A DNA stretch of 64,000 nucleotides, taken from Basidiobolus meristosporus CBS 931.73 (taxonomy: Eukaryota; Basidiobolomycota; Basidiobolomycetes; Basidiobolales; Basidiobolaceae). Positions 35,595 through 46,569 of the stretch are shown here, piece after piece. The position numbers and the translations under genes were made by a program. The notes below the pieces were generated by a model that was not told the origin of the DNA, searched no databases, and saw only the letters and a program-made list of their open reading frames with translations. Each line of letters starts with the position of its first letter. Positions within the stretch are counted from its first letter, which is position 1. The stretch lies in contig MCFE01000171.1 in assembly GCA_002104905.1 (NCBI GenBank), forward strand, positions 79,809 to 143,808, written 5' to 3'.

Positions 35595-36178
35595 AAGCTC
35601 CACTAGACTTCCATATCCCAGAGTGCTCAGCAACTGGTTCCATACCAGGAGTATTTTGGAAACCTTGCCAGTTGGGAATGACAGACCTTCTGGAAGGCAA
35701 AGGCCCTTTTGTTCTGGCAAATACCAGGCACATTGTGTGAAGTTTCAAGCACTATCTGACATTGATGGTAACATTGAATGTTTTAGTGGCCATTTGCAGG
35801 AGGTGGGCCTGACAATGCACTCTGGGTAAAGAATCATCCAGAATGCAGTAGAGGGGAGAGATATCTGGCAGACTAAGCTTATGTTGGAGAGGATTGTTAG
35901 AGATTAGGATGTATTATAGCTCTTAGGAAGCCAAGGAATGGAGTGCCTAGCAGGAAGCAGAAGCCCTACAATGAGATATTTAATCATATAAAAGCAAGAG
36001 TAGAGCATACGTTTGGATATCTAGAGAGATTTAGCATATTAGCTGTCAGGAAAGTCATATACAGGAGAAAACAGCAGAATAGGTAAAATAGTTAGGATAC
36101 TTATTAATGCATAGTATATTCAAATAAGAATACATTCACTGAGAGAAATGTGTCTGGAGCATTATGAAGAGTAGATAA
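35595..36178 (+). pseudogene. H1 transposase, C-terminal half
   Basis: Aligns with the H2 transposase from AAGCTCCA-TAGACTTCC (44494) to GAAGAGTAG (end of coding). It contains frame breaks and altered key sites; for example, the HDKALW region is disrupted near 35815. It is the downstream continuation of the piece that ends at 26892. Confidence 0.85.
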
Positions 36179-36474
36179 TGCAAGAAAAGCACTGTTCTGA
36201 GCAGCATAAGTAAGATTGAGTAAAAACACCAGTAACTGTATCCAACACTGTAAGCAATGCATTCTGCATTTCAGTAATATCCCTATACCAATGATAAAGT
36301 TGAACATGAAGCATTTCAAGCTAATTGAGCCCTTTGATATAGCAGAGAAACTTGAAAAAATTAGCAAGATATTTCAGAGTATCTACTGCCCAAAGTCCTT
36401 CTCACAGGCTCCAATCCCCTATGAAAAATTATTGTGATGATCCTGTCAAAAGGCCATCACGGATTCTAAGTCCC

Positions 36475-38253
36475 AATAATGCTCATGAGTCAATCATAAT
36501 CTTCACTGGTACTCTATTGACTACTCCTTTCAAGTATAATAGCTTTCCTGAGTTTGAGGTTATTTTAGATAAGTATTCTTCTGTCATATAGAAGGTAAGT
36601 TCATGGTCTTCATGAAGTTCATCCCCCATATTACTATGCTCAAGGGCTTACATGTGGTTGAAGGCTCTTGCTGACTAGTGTCCGTTTCTTCTCTGAGAGT
36701 TGTACTATGAAATATGCCCTTGCTGGTGGCAATTAATGAAAAGTCCTTTCTTCTTACATTCTTCTGAAGTGGAATTCTTCTGTATAGTGTCTATTTCCAT
36801 TTACACTGCTTCTGATTTCTTCTTTCAAAGTGATTATAGCCTCTGTGATAAGTCACATCGCTGAGTCATAGTCAATAGACCCATGATGGCTTCTTCAGTG
36901 ATTTGAGGCCTTCAGTAATCAACTTCCTTGCAAGTATGTTCTTTCCACCCATCATCAAAGTATTCATCTTGATAAGGTAGCTGACCTGATCTGTTATGAA
37001 GCCACTGTAAATCTTCATTGGCTAAGTAAGAAACTGCATAATGCTGCTTGCTCTGTGGAGCAATTCCCTCAGCCTTAAAAGCTTCTTCAATCTAGAAGAG
37101 CCAAGTTCCCAGGACTCATTGACTTTATCATGATACTAGTTAACCTTCATGCTAAAGTTGCACTTCACAGGTTTTGCTGGTTCTAGGACTTGATAGTAAT
37201 TCCTTGTTGCAGCTAGCTAAGGATCTGGAGTAACTGCTGCTGTTGGGCCAGGATTTGCTGCATAGTATTCTTCCATTCTTGCATCTCTACATCTTGAATG
37301 AAGTTTCTTCTTTCTTCAGGGGAGATATTTCTGGTTATTGCTGCTATCTATGTTACCAGTCTTGATACAAGAGTTGTAGAGGTATAGGAAGTTTAGCTAG
37401 TACTGTATTTACTTAAACTTACACCAATGTTTATTGAGGTTCCAGTAGCTCCTGACATACATTCTGCCAGACCAATTGATGACTAATTTTATTTCCTGAA
37501 GTAGGTAGTGGCAGATGACTCATTTAATTACTTCATTATCCCTCAATTGGATCCTGCTTAATATATCAGTTGCTGTCTGATAAGTGTCATGATCACATGA
37601 CAACCATGAACACCCATGCCAAGTTTCAGCTTCCTAGCTCAGTTTGTAAGAGATTCCTTCTGGAACCTTCTACCACCTTCCAGAAAGTTCCTGACCATTG
37701 CAAACCATTGTTACACAATGGAACATTTCATGGAAGCTTCCCATTATATTTTTCATAGTCTAATGCCATATATGGAAATACCAGGCCACATGACTTGGTC
37801 ACACAATCAGGTGACCCAATCCATTTCCCCATCCTGTCTCAGTGCCTTGCCTTCTATATTATTATCCCCAGCACTGCTGCTGTGCCTCACCCCACAACCC
37901 CATTAGTATTAGCTAATATCTCTTGGCATCAGTATAGCCAAAAAGTATATATAGCCCTGTTCCCCCTTAAGTACTCTTCAGTCTGATAGACACAGGTCTT
38001 GAATAAGCAGCCTTGCCTTGGAAATCCACCTTGCCTTGTTGATCCACACCTAAGTCCTTTCCTGGTCCTGCCTTGCCTAGCTCTACTCTCCTGTGTTGTG
38101 TCTATTCATAACAATAAGTATTTACCAATGCATCTTCTAATCAATACTACTGACTTGATAGACATCCCTTACTTACTAATGGGCTAATCATAAAACCAAT
38201 TGATTTGACTAAGAACTCATGTAACGTAACAATTCAAGTGGTAGATCATGACA
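36475..38253 (-). mobile_element. Decayed Ty3/gypsy copy: LTR, gag and start of protease
   Basis: The reverse complement matches the intact gypsy element: protease DSGA region at about 36475-36560, CCHC and gag to about 37310, PBS region, then LTR 37351-38253 interrupted by an unrelated solo LTR. It is heavily mutated and lacks everything from RT onward. It shows that this gypsy family has been resident for a long time as well as recently. Confidence 0.85.
37585..38113 (+). repeat. Solo LTR (family LTR4) inside the gypsy LTR
   Basis: TGTCATGATCACATG ... TATTCATAACA, 529 bp, flanked by a perfect ATAAG duplication (37580-37584 and 38114-38118). It contains AGTATATATAGCCC (TATA-like). The surrounding gypsy LTR resumes exactly on both sides. 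No other copy was seen in the window. Confidence 0.88.
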
Positions 38254-38643
38254 TGTTTGATGAGAATCCATCAAGTACCAAGCAAAGGCATGGGCATTCA
38301 TACCTTCAAAGTAGACCTTACTTCTTAGCTGTTTGTAACCTTTGTTATCAAATATATTGAAATATTTGCACTTGATTGATGCTAAGTGTGGTAATGTATA
38401 ATTTCACAATATTTGTCAGACTGTATGAGCTTCTTTAGATGGGGTATTATTGGAGTATAACTGGGGTGTGAGGGACATTTTCCTGCTATGGTGGTGGATT
38501 CCTTGCAAGTTGAACTTGTTGAAGTGGTGGCATCTTCTGATGTGAATGCCATGGAGTTATTAATACAGGCAGGGATCAGGATGGTCTCTGGGTCATATCT
38601 TGCTAGCTGCATAACAGTTGTCCATTAGGGCCATGCACATAGT
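38254..38643. other. Unassigned 390 bp
   Basis: Lies between the gypsy relic and MITE-A copy 2. A 76-codon minus ORF (38382-38612) has no recognisable feature. Nothing else was seen. Confidence 0.4.
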
Positions 38644-38961
38644 CCCTATGAGAAATCTCAAGCTTGTAATTTATTGGGCTTTCAGCTAGTGTTCTGCTTG
38701 TATTCTATTGGTATTTTGCTGGTATTCAGCTGGTGTTTTTGGCTCAAAATTTCAAATGCAATATTTGAGGGAAGTAATGTGCAGCTAATTACCAAACTTG
38801 GTATGGATGCTAGTTAGCCTATTCTCCAGTGGAGACTTTGTTTGCTTGCCTGCCCATCAGCTAACAACAGAGATATTAAGAGTTACCAATTTGAGAAACT
38901 AGGAATTCAGCTGATATTATGACGGTATTTTGCTAGCCTTGCCTTAATTTTACTCTTAGGG
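38644..38961. mobile_element. MITE-A copy 2
   Basis: 318 bp, the inverted counterpart of copy 1. Ends CCCTATGAGAAA and ACTCTTAGGG, flanked by AGT on both sides (38641-38643 and 38962-38964 read AGT and AGT). Shared interior blocks include the reverse complement of ACACCAGCTGAATACCAGC. Confidence 0.72.
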
Positions 38962-39481
38962 AGTAAGATGCATCCCAAACAATTTTTGCAAGTGGTTGTA
39001 GTAATTCTTCAAGGCTCCCATTACCAATATTAATGGAAACACACCACTTTTCTAGCCACAACATCACATTACTCACAAACAGATGGATTACTGGGCTCAT
39101 TTGGCTCTATAAAGTGTCCTTGGCACTTTTTTCTACAGGTGTTGTCTCATTGCATCTTGCAATTTTGTTGGACTCAAGCAAGGTACTGTTGTTAGAGGAG
39201 ATAGGCTCACAATATATTAGTGAGTCTTCTTTTTCAGAGCTATTGCTCTTTCTGCCATATTCAGAAGGCTGAGGTGAGCCCAAAGGCACTACAGACTCAC
39301 ATGACTTAGTTTGCACACGGTGACAGGTACAGCTAGGTGCTGTTATATAAGTATCAAGTGGCTGGCAGGATGTAGTTGGTACAGAAGTACCTGATCAATT
39401 GTCAAACATGACTTGTGTGGCAAAACACTGGCTGTGAGCCTTTTAATACTTCCTATGCTGTCTGTGCCCTTCATGGCTGGA
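38962..39481. other. Unassigned 520 bp
   Basis: A 69-codon minus ORF (39107-39316, Ser-rich) with no recognised domain. It may be a remnant of an older element. Nothing else was seen. Confidence 0.4.
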
Positions 39482-40600
39482 AGGCTTGTTACAATAGCCA
39501 CAATGTGTCAGCTTGTTCATAGTGCTGGATCAATCTAGCACTCTAAGGCACTATCTGGCACTATCCTTTTTATCACAATGCCAGTGGTAGGATATAGTTA
39601 CTGGTAACTATACTCAATCTTGCTTATGTTGCTCATATTAGTGCTTTCCTTGCTATATCTACTCTTCATATTAGACTTGTTCCATCATACCGTGCCAGGG
39701 CGCGTGGCGCAATCCGCGGTTGCAAAGAACGATCGGGCACGATATTATAGCTACCAGAAGGCAGGATTGTTCTTGGACAATTTTGCACTATGCGGGACAA
39801 TCTCGCACACTATGGCACAATCTGACACGATGAGGTTGGCGCGGATGATCGCGCCAACTCGTAATGCTTGCATCACATGCGCGATTGGATACCGCTATAA
39901 TGGCAGGTAAAATCCGGTATTTGGATATGTTTCTTTAATGTAAATGGAAATAAATGTGTATCACACTATAAACTACACTGATACTTACCATTTTGGTTAC
40001 CCTCACTCCAATTGGACGGTATCTCAGTGGTTAATTGGTCCAAAAGTATCCTGAAGCTGGCAGCCCCCAATTGGCTCATTGACTACTGAAAAAGCTACCT
40101 GATTTGCCATCAAATATCCCATTTTGCCCATTGAGCAAGTAAATCCCTGATCCTAGTGATTGGGCAAGGTGTCATAGCTAGCATGCAAGCGATCGTGTAG
40201 GTGCAAAACAGATCCAATAGCTGCACTGGTATTACAGATGACGTATATATATGCAGGGTGTTTATTTATAAGGGTTCTGTCTCAAATGTGAGACGACCTT
40301 GATATTACTTATATCAAAAATTTGATGATCACTGATTTGCGATGGCTCAATTCGGATCGCAAAAAAAAAGGGTTGTTGGGATCATTACGAATGTGAGTGA
40401 TTCAAAGCAATCGCATTATCTTCTCCTGGGTTTTTTTCTCACAGGGATTACTACTGAAGCATTTGGTAGTGACTCACTTTGCACACCTATACTACTTCCT
40501 GGCTGACTATCATCTTGGCTACTTGTGTATTTGTAGTCAGTATTTTGCCTCCTAGTTGATGAGTGCGATGCTGCAGCTTGGCCACGCTGAATCGCTCCAA

Positions 40601-40625
40601 CTGAACCAACTGAACCAACTGAACC
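40601..40625. repeat. 9-bp tandem repeat
   Basis: ACTGAACCA repeated almost three times in the H2 accessory gene, encoding SVG repeats on the minus strand. H4 has only one unit at the same place (about 55300), so the repeat number varies between copies. Confidence 0.75.
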
Positions 40626-40895
40626 GGCCTGTAGTGCCACGCACTGACGCGTTCTTTTACTTGCCAAGGGCTCCGGTGGTTGAGTCACTTCATGTTGGTC
40701 ATCATCAGTCAGTTCACCAGAAGTAACTCGCTGATGGTCAGGCAAAACAGCACACGCAGGCGCGCCTTGACGCGTTGAGATGGCCCTTGGCTGAGTTCGA
40801 TGTGATGCCGCATGTTGACGTGACTTGGTCCGCTCCAATGGACTTGTGTCTAACTGAGCAGTTTGGTGAGTTCTGGTAGTTTTGCTCTGAAGCGC

Positions 40896-41966
40896 TGTAG
40901 TGGGGTGACAGTGACACCCACTGACAAATGTGCTCATTCCCTTATTTTCTACTTCCCTATATCTCTACTACACTTATTTTAGTTTTATCCCATTTGTCTT
41001 ACCCAATCAGTACTATCCCATAAGCCGGTTGACTATCACACCTGCTTACCTTATTGCATAAGTTACCCCTCACTTTATGTAAGATTACTAGCTATAAGTA
41101 CTTCTAAATTAGGCAAGTACCCGCGCCAGTGCCCGTGACACATGATCAGCCCGTGTGACCATCCCTACCATTTCCATACCATATATGGTATCCCCATGTT
41201 ACACAGGTTTCAGAATACTGATTCCTGATTGGTTGGATGTGCTGTGCCTCTTAGAACCTTCCGGCACCTACTTAGAACATTCTTAGGTCATTCTGATGTC
41301 ATTAAGATTTCTATTGATATCCGGAACCTTCTGGAACACCATGATTAGTAATCACTTAGCCAGTAAGAAAAGTATATAAGGGAGGCTATCCCTCAACAAT
41401 AAATCATCATCCCTTTTATCAATATACCGACTTGTTGATTAGTGTGATCACTGCTACCTGCTGCTACCTGAACTTCCAACCCCAGACCACAGGACACTCC
41501 CAGGAAACCGCGCTGACAGCCAACTGACCTTGGAGGCACTACTTGTGAGGAATACTCAGAGTAGGTATCTTTTATTATATTTGGTTCTTTCCCAAGTTTG
41601 TTCTTGTACAGGCAAAGATACTTTTCTGTCTTTGTAACTATTGACCACAGCTGCATTCTTATCAAGTCCCTGCTGGTGGAGTTTACAGTTGTTTTGACTT
41701 TGGAAGCTTTAGTACATTGTCATCTCAAAGGACACTGAACCCAGCACATACTTTTGTTAAGACGCCAACTAAGTTGGGGATTGTAGCTCAATAGTTTTCC
41801 CTTGACAAGCTTGTGGCTTTATTCCCCTTCACATTAGATTAGAGACAGAACCCAAGTATTCCTAGCAAGCTTTTGCCAGAGGTTATCGCACCCAGTGAAC
41901 ACCCCACACACAAAACACTTGAGAAGTGTTGGACGTATCTCTCCCTTGGACTTATACACCACCACA
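40896..41966 (+). repeat. LTR-X copy a
   Basis: 1071 bp, TGTAGTGGGGTGACAG ... ACACCACCACA, flanked by GCGC (40892-40895) and GCAC (41967-41970). It has GTATATAAGGG (about 41370) and AATAAATCATC 25-35 bp later, as in an LTR with TATA and polyadenylation signals. TG...CA ends and a 4-bp duplication also fit an LTR. No matching internal retrotransposon region is in the window. Confidence 0.75.
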
Positions 41967-42118
41967 GCACGCGCGTTGACCCGACGGGCGTTGACTCAAT
42001 GCGCGTTGACTTGACGCAGGGCGTTCTGGTAAAGGGTGTTGGCGTGGTCTGGACTGACATGCGCCGGCGAGCTGTGGTTGCAAGAGATGGTAGGGCATCC
42101 AGCGAGGCGTGCTGGCGC

Positions 42119-43190
42119 TGTGGTGGTGTATAGGTCTAAGGGAGAGATATGTCCAACACTTCTCAAGTGTTTTGTGTGTGGGGTGTTCACTGGGTGCGAT
42201 AACCTCTGGCAAAAGCTTGCTAGGAATACTTGGGTTCTGTCTCTAATCTAATGTGAAGGGGAATAAAGCCACAAGCTTGTCAAGGGAAAACTATTGAGCT
42301 ACAATTCCCAACTTAGTTGGCGTCTTAACAAAAGTATGTGCTGGGTTCAGCGTCCTTTGAGATGACAATGTACTAAAGCTTCCAAAGTCAAAACAACTGT
42401 AAACTCCACCAGCAGGGACTTGATAAGAATGCAGCTTTGGTCAATAGTTACAAAGACAGAAAAGTATCTTTGCCTGTACAAGAACAAACTTGGGAAAGAA
42501 TCAAATATAATAAAAGATACCTACTCTGAGTATTCCTCACAAGTAGTGCCTCCAAGGTCAGTTGGCTGTCAGCACGGTTTCCTGGGAGTGTCCTGTGGTC
42601 TAGGGTTGGAAGTTCAGGTAGCAGCAGGTAGCAGTGATCACACTAATCAACAAGTTGGTATATTGATAAAAGGGATGATGATTTATTGTTGAGGGATAGC
42701 CTCCCTTATATACTTTTCTTCACTGGCTAAGTGATTACTAATCATGGTGTTCCAGAAGGTTCCGGAGTTCAATAGAAATCTTAATGACATCAGAATGACC
42801 TAAGAATGTTCTAAGTAGGTGCCGGAAGGTTCTAAGAGGCACAGCACATCCAACCAATCAGGAATCAGTATTCTGAAACCTGTGTAACATGGGGATACCA
42901 TATATGGTATGGAAATGGTAGGGATGGTCACACGGGTTGATCATGTGTCACGGGTACTGGCGCGGGTACTTGCCTAATATAGAAGCACTTGTAACTAGTA
43001 ATCTTACATAAAGTGAGGGGTAACTTATGCAATAAGGTAAGCAGGTGTGATAGTCAACCGGCTTATGGGATAGTACTGATTGGGTAAGACAAATGGGATA
43101 AAACTAAAATAAGTGTAGTAGAGATATAGGGAAGTAGAAAATAAGGGAATGAGCACATCTGTTAGTGGGTGTCACTGTCACCCCACTACA
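42119..43190 (-). repeat. LTR-X copy b
   Basis: 1072 bp, inverted relative to copy a and 152 bp away from it. Flanked by a perfect GCGC duplication (42115-42118 and 43191-43194). Together the two copies make a palindrome with 1.07-kb arms. Confidence 0.8.
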
Positions 43191-44197
43191 GCGCAATCTG
43201 GACAATGTTGCTCGCGGTCTGTATTCTGCCTCCTGAAGCTCACCATCTGATTCCTCAAGGTATTCACTTACCCTCTGTCTGATACTTTGGAGCTGTTGCC
43301 TGGATGAGTCCTGTGTATATTGCTCTCGGAAGCCACTTAGCTCTACTAATATATCACGTAGTACATTAGTCATTTGAGGCAAAAACTCATTCAAAATCTC
43401 TTTGGTTCCCAAAGTTGAGGCACGAACGGACGCATCCGGCCCGTACTGTGCAAATTGCGCGCAAAATTGTTCCCGCGCGGCTTCCTTGTCAAATCCCCTC
43501 ACTCTCAGCTCATTCTTGATTTCAATACTTGTCTTGTTATATATCTTTTTACATACATTGGCTGGCATCTTGATGTAGAACTCATGCCACAGCTTTCTAC
43601 TCAAATTCTTCCATCCTTGTCAACTCTCTGAGGTATCTAGTTCTGCTAGATTAATCAGTAGTGCCCAAATATCTGTATGAAGGCTCATCATAGACACTTG
43701 GGCCATACTAAAATCATTTGGCGAGAACTCGAACGGATCCAACATCGACTTTTCCGGTCCGAACCGCGCTTGTGAGCTGGGGGATGGGTTTTGTCTGGGT
43801 TGTACTAAAGATGAGTTGAGGCTTGGTATGGGGACCATAGCAACGGATTTGGATACTTATACAGCAGTATATTGGCATCAACCTGGTCTTATATGAAATA
43901 TATATGAAAACTAAAGTGATTGTTGAATTTTCCATATATTATGCATGATGCATCTCGGATTGCATTGACACGGATCAGATCACATCAATTGCAGATTTCC
44001 TATTTGATTATAGACCTATGATTAAAGCATCAATAAAAGTACCAAGGCATTGTTTGCGGATGATTTTTGCAACATAATGATGGGATACATGGCAATTGAT
44101 GGAGATTTAACCATAATGTGTTAAAAATCAGATAAATAACGCAGATCGCGCCAAATCAATTCAAACCGCCTCCATACAATCATCCATCAATTTTAAT

Positions 44198-45082
44198 ATG
44201 ACTTACTCATCTGAATGGTCTTTTCTCATCAATCCCATCACTACCACTGGATTTCCTTTTGACACACTGGAGGAGATCTATTCCAAGTACTGTGGACCAT
44301 CAACCCCAATCTACTCAAGGAGATCCCTTGTTAAGCTTCTCTGCAATTACAAGAACTATTGCCCTACAAGGTTTCATCCCACCATCCATGGCAACAAAAG
44401 TCCTAGAAGCTTTCATTCCCAGCAGACAGCAATGGAGAACCATCTTGCAGAGGGTATGAATGACTTAGAGCAAGCTTGGAATACTAGGTTCAGAAGCTCC
44501 AATAGACTTCCATATCCCAGAGTGTTCAGCAACAGGTTCCATATCAGGAGTATTTTGGATACCTTCCCAGTGAGGATTAACAGACCTTCTAGAGGGCAGA
44601 GGCACTTTTATTCTCGCAAGTACAAGGCACACTGTGTGAAGTTTCAAGCACTGTCTGACATTGAGGGTAACATCATCTGGTTTAGTGGGCCATTTGCTGG
44701 AAGTAGTCATGACAAAGCACTCTGGGTAGAGAATCATCCTGAATTCAGTAGAGGGGAGAAATGTATGGCAGACTTGGCCTATATAGGAGAGGATTGTCAG
44801 AGATTAGGATGTATTACAGCTTATAGGAAGCCAAGGAATGTTGTGCTTAGCAGGAAGCAGAAGCTCTACAATGAGATATTTAATCATTTCAGAGTAAGGG
44901 TAGAGCACACATTTGGATATCTGAAGAGATTCAGCATATTGGCAGGTAAATACAGAGGAAAGTCATATATAGGAGAAAACAGCAGAATAGGTAAAATAGT
45001 TAAGATACTTATCAATGCACAGTATGTTCATACAAGAAGACATCCACTGAGAGAAATGTGTCTGGAGCATTATGAAGAGTAA
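44198..45082 (+). CDS. Harbinger-type DDE transposase (H2)
   Basis: 294 codons from the first available ATG. It fits the DDE_Tnp_4 (HARBI1-like) pattern: first Asp in ILDTFPVRINRP, second in GPFAGSSHDKALW, Glu in RVRVEHTFGYLKRF. The KYKAHCVKFQALSDIEGNI strand between them is also typical. It cuts and pastes the element in the nucleus, usually together with the accessory protein. The related H3 copy extends about 50 residues further upstream (FEDDFCNLMMGYMAVDG); in H2 that part is followed by stops around 44120-44160, so this ORF is probably N-terminally truncated or lacks a first exon. It is the only transposase copy here with an unbroken catalytic domain. Confidence 0.85.
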   Translation: MTYSSEWSFLINPITTTGFPFDTLEEIYSKYCGPSTPIYSRRSLVKLLCNYKNYCPTRFHPTIHGNKSPRSFHSQQTAMENHLAEGMNDLEQAWNTRFRSSNRLPYPRVFSNRFHIRSILDTFPVRINRPSRGQRHFYSRKYKAHCVKFQALSDIEGNIIWFSGPFAGSSHDKALWVENHPEFSRGEKCMADLAYIGEDCQRLGCITAYRKPRNVVLSRKQKLYNEIFNHFRVRVEHTFGYLKRFSILAGKYRGKSYIGENSRIGKIVKILINAQYVHTRRHPLREMCLEHYEE

Positions 45083-45265
45083 ATAAAGCAAGGAAAGCAC
45101 TATTCTGAGCAACATAAGTAAGATTGAGTAAAATTACCAGTAACTGTATCATACCACTGGCATCATGGTAGAAATTATAGTGCCAGATAGTGCCGTAGAG
45201 TGCCAGATCGATCCGGCACTATAAACCGGCTGGCACTATGTGGCACTATCCAACGGAACAAGTCT

Positions 45266-46284
45266 ATTGCTCCAGACACATTTCTCTGAGTGGATGTCTT
45301 CTTGTATGAATATACTGTGCATTAATAAGTATATTAGCTATTTTACCTATTCTGCTGTTTTCTCCCACATACAACTTTCCTCTGTATTTACCAGCCAATA
45401 TGCTGAATCTCTTCAGAAATCCAAATGTATGCTCTACCCTCACTCTGACATGATTAAATATTTCATTGTAGAGTGTCTGCTTCCTGCTATGCACACCATT
45501 CCTTGGCTTCCTATATGCTGTACTATATCCTAACCTCTGACAATCCTCTTCTATATGAGCTAAGTCTGCCATACATTTCTCCCCTTTGCCAAGTTCAGGA
45601 TGATTCTCTACCCAGAGTGCTTTGTCATGCCTACTTCCAGCAAATGGCCCACTAAACCAGATGATGTTACCCTCAATGTCAGACAGTGATTGAAACTTCA
45701 CAGTGTGCCTTGTACTTGCCAGAATAAAAGTGCCTCTGCCCTCTAGAAGTTCTGTTAATCCTCACTGGGAAGGTATCCAAAATACTCCTGATATGGAACC
45801 TGTTGCTGAACCCTCTGGGATGTGGAAGTCTATTGGAGCATCTGAGCCAAGTATTCCAAGCTTGCTCTAAGTCATTCATTCCTTCTGCAAGGTGGTTCTC
45901 CATTGCTGTCAGCTGGGAATGAAAGCTTCTAGGACTTTTGCTACCATGGATGGTGGGATGAAGCCTTGTGGGGCAATAGTTTCTGTAATAGCAGAGATGC
46001 TCAACAAGGGATCCCCTTATATAGATTGAGGTAGATGGTCCACTGTACTTGGTATAGGTCTCCTCTACTGTGTTGAAAGGAGATCCAGTGGTGGTGATGG
46101 GATTGATGAGAAAAGACCATTCAGATGAGTAAGTCATATCAAAATTGATAGGTGCTTGGGCTGAGGTGAATTCAATTAATTTGGGGCAATCAGCTTTATT
46201 TATCTGATTTCCATTCATTATGATTAAATATCCATCAACTGCCATGTATCCCATCATTAGGTTGCAAAAATCATCCTCAAACAA
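45266..46284 (-). pseudogene. H3 transposase with a 2-bp deletion
   Basis: The N-terminal half (46284-45679) includes the extra MMGYMAVDGYLIIMNGNQ stretch missing from H2. Near 45700 the sequence CACACTGTGAAGTTT lacks TG relative to H2, shifting the frame; the rest continues at 45701-45266 with HDKALW and VRVEHTFGFLKRF intact. The last codons were cut by the H2 insertion at 45266. It is useful for defining the true N-terminus of the family. Confidence 0.85.
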
Positions 46285-46569
46285 TGACTTGGTACTTTTA
46301 TTGATGCTTTACTCTCAAGTTTATAATCAAATTGAAAATCTGCAATTGGTGTGATCCAATCTGTGCCAATGGAAACCCAGATGCATCATGCATTATATAA
46401 GGAAAACTCAGCAATCACATTAGTTTTCATTTATATTTCAAATAAGACCGGGTAGATGCCAATACAATACTGTATATGCATCCAAATTCATCACCATGGT
46501 CCCTATACCAAGTCTCAACTGATGTTTAGTACAACCCAGACAAAACACATCCCCAGCTCACAAGCACAG

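Larger units (their letters stand above)
24930..36245 (+). mobile_element. Harbinger copy H1, old and split by three insertions
   Basis: The Harbinger sequence lies in five pieces: 24930-25377, 26054-26892, 31577-31603 and 35595-36245, with the MITE (25378-26053), Copia-2 and the LTR2 element between them, each bounded by a target duplication. The pieces align in order with H2 (43190-45160). The first piece is the accessory gene on the minus strand; the rest leads into and covers the transposase on the plus strand. All frames are broken. CpG sites of H2 appear here as TG or CA. No terminal inverted repeats remain. Confidence 0.85.
40416..43838 (-). pseudogene. H2 accessory protein gene, split by two LTR-X copies
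   Basis: The frame starts at 43838 (MVPIPSLNSSLVQP), meets TGA at 43622-43620 and continues in the same frame as GWKNLSRKLWHEFYIKMPANVCKKIYNKTSIEIK and on to 43191. There LTR-Xb interrupts it. It resumes in 41967-42118, is cut again by LTR-Xa, and ends 40895-40416 with a basic tail RKKPRRR. A SVGSVGSVG repeat comes from 9-bp units at 40601-40625. PIF/Harbinger elements usually carry a second, Myb/SANT-like DNA-binding protein; the Trp-rich block and basic tail fit that role, but the domain match is an inference. Two other copies share the TGA, while H3 has a sense codon there. Confidence 0.6.
39673..45265 (+). mobile_element. Harbinger copy H2, least decayed two-gene element
   Basis: 5593 bp including two LTR-X insertions. 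Terminal inverted repeats begin AGACTTGTTCC and end GGAACAAGTCT. A 3-bp duplication ATT (39670-39672 and 45266-45268) fits an insertion into H3. The accessory gene on the minus strand and the transposase on the plus strand diverge from a shared 43840-44195 region. This copy keeps many CpG sites that are TG or CA elsewhere. The family is PIF/Harbinger-like by its DDE_Tnp_4-type transposase, two-gene layout and 3-bp target site. Confidence 0.88.

Noticed and set aside
41393-41665. A 90-codon ORF (MIRMQLWSIVTKTEKY...) that recurs in all five LTR-X copies
   Set aside because: It runs antisense to the presumed LTR transcript, and differences between copies mostly change amino acids, so there is no sign of protein-level selection. 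Treated as part of the repeat.
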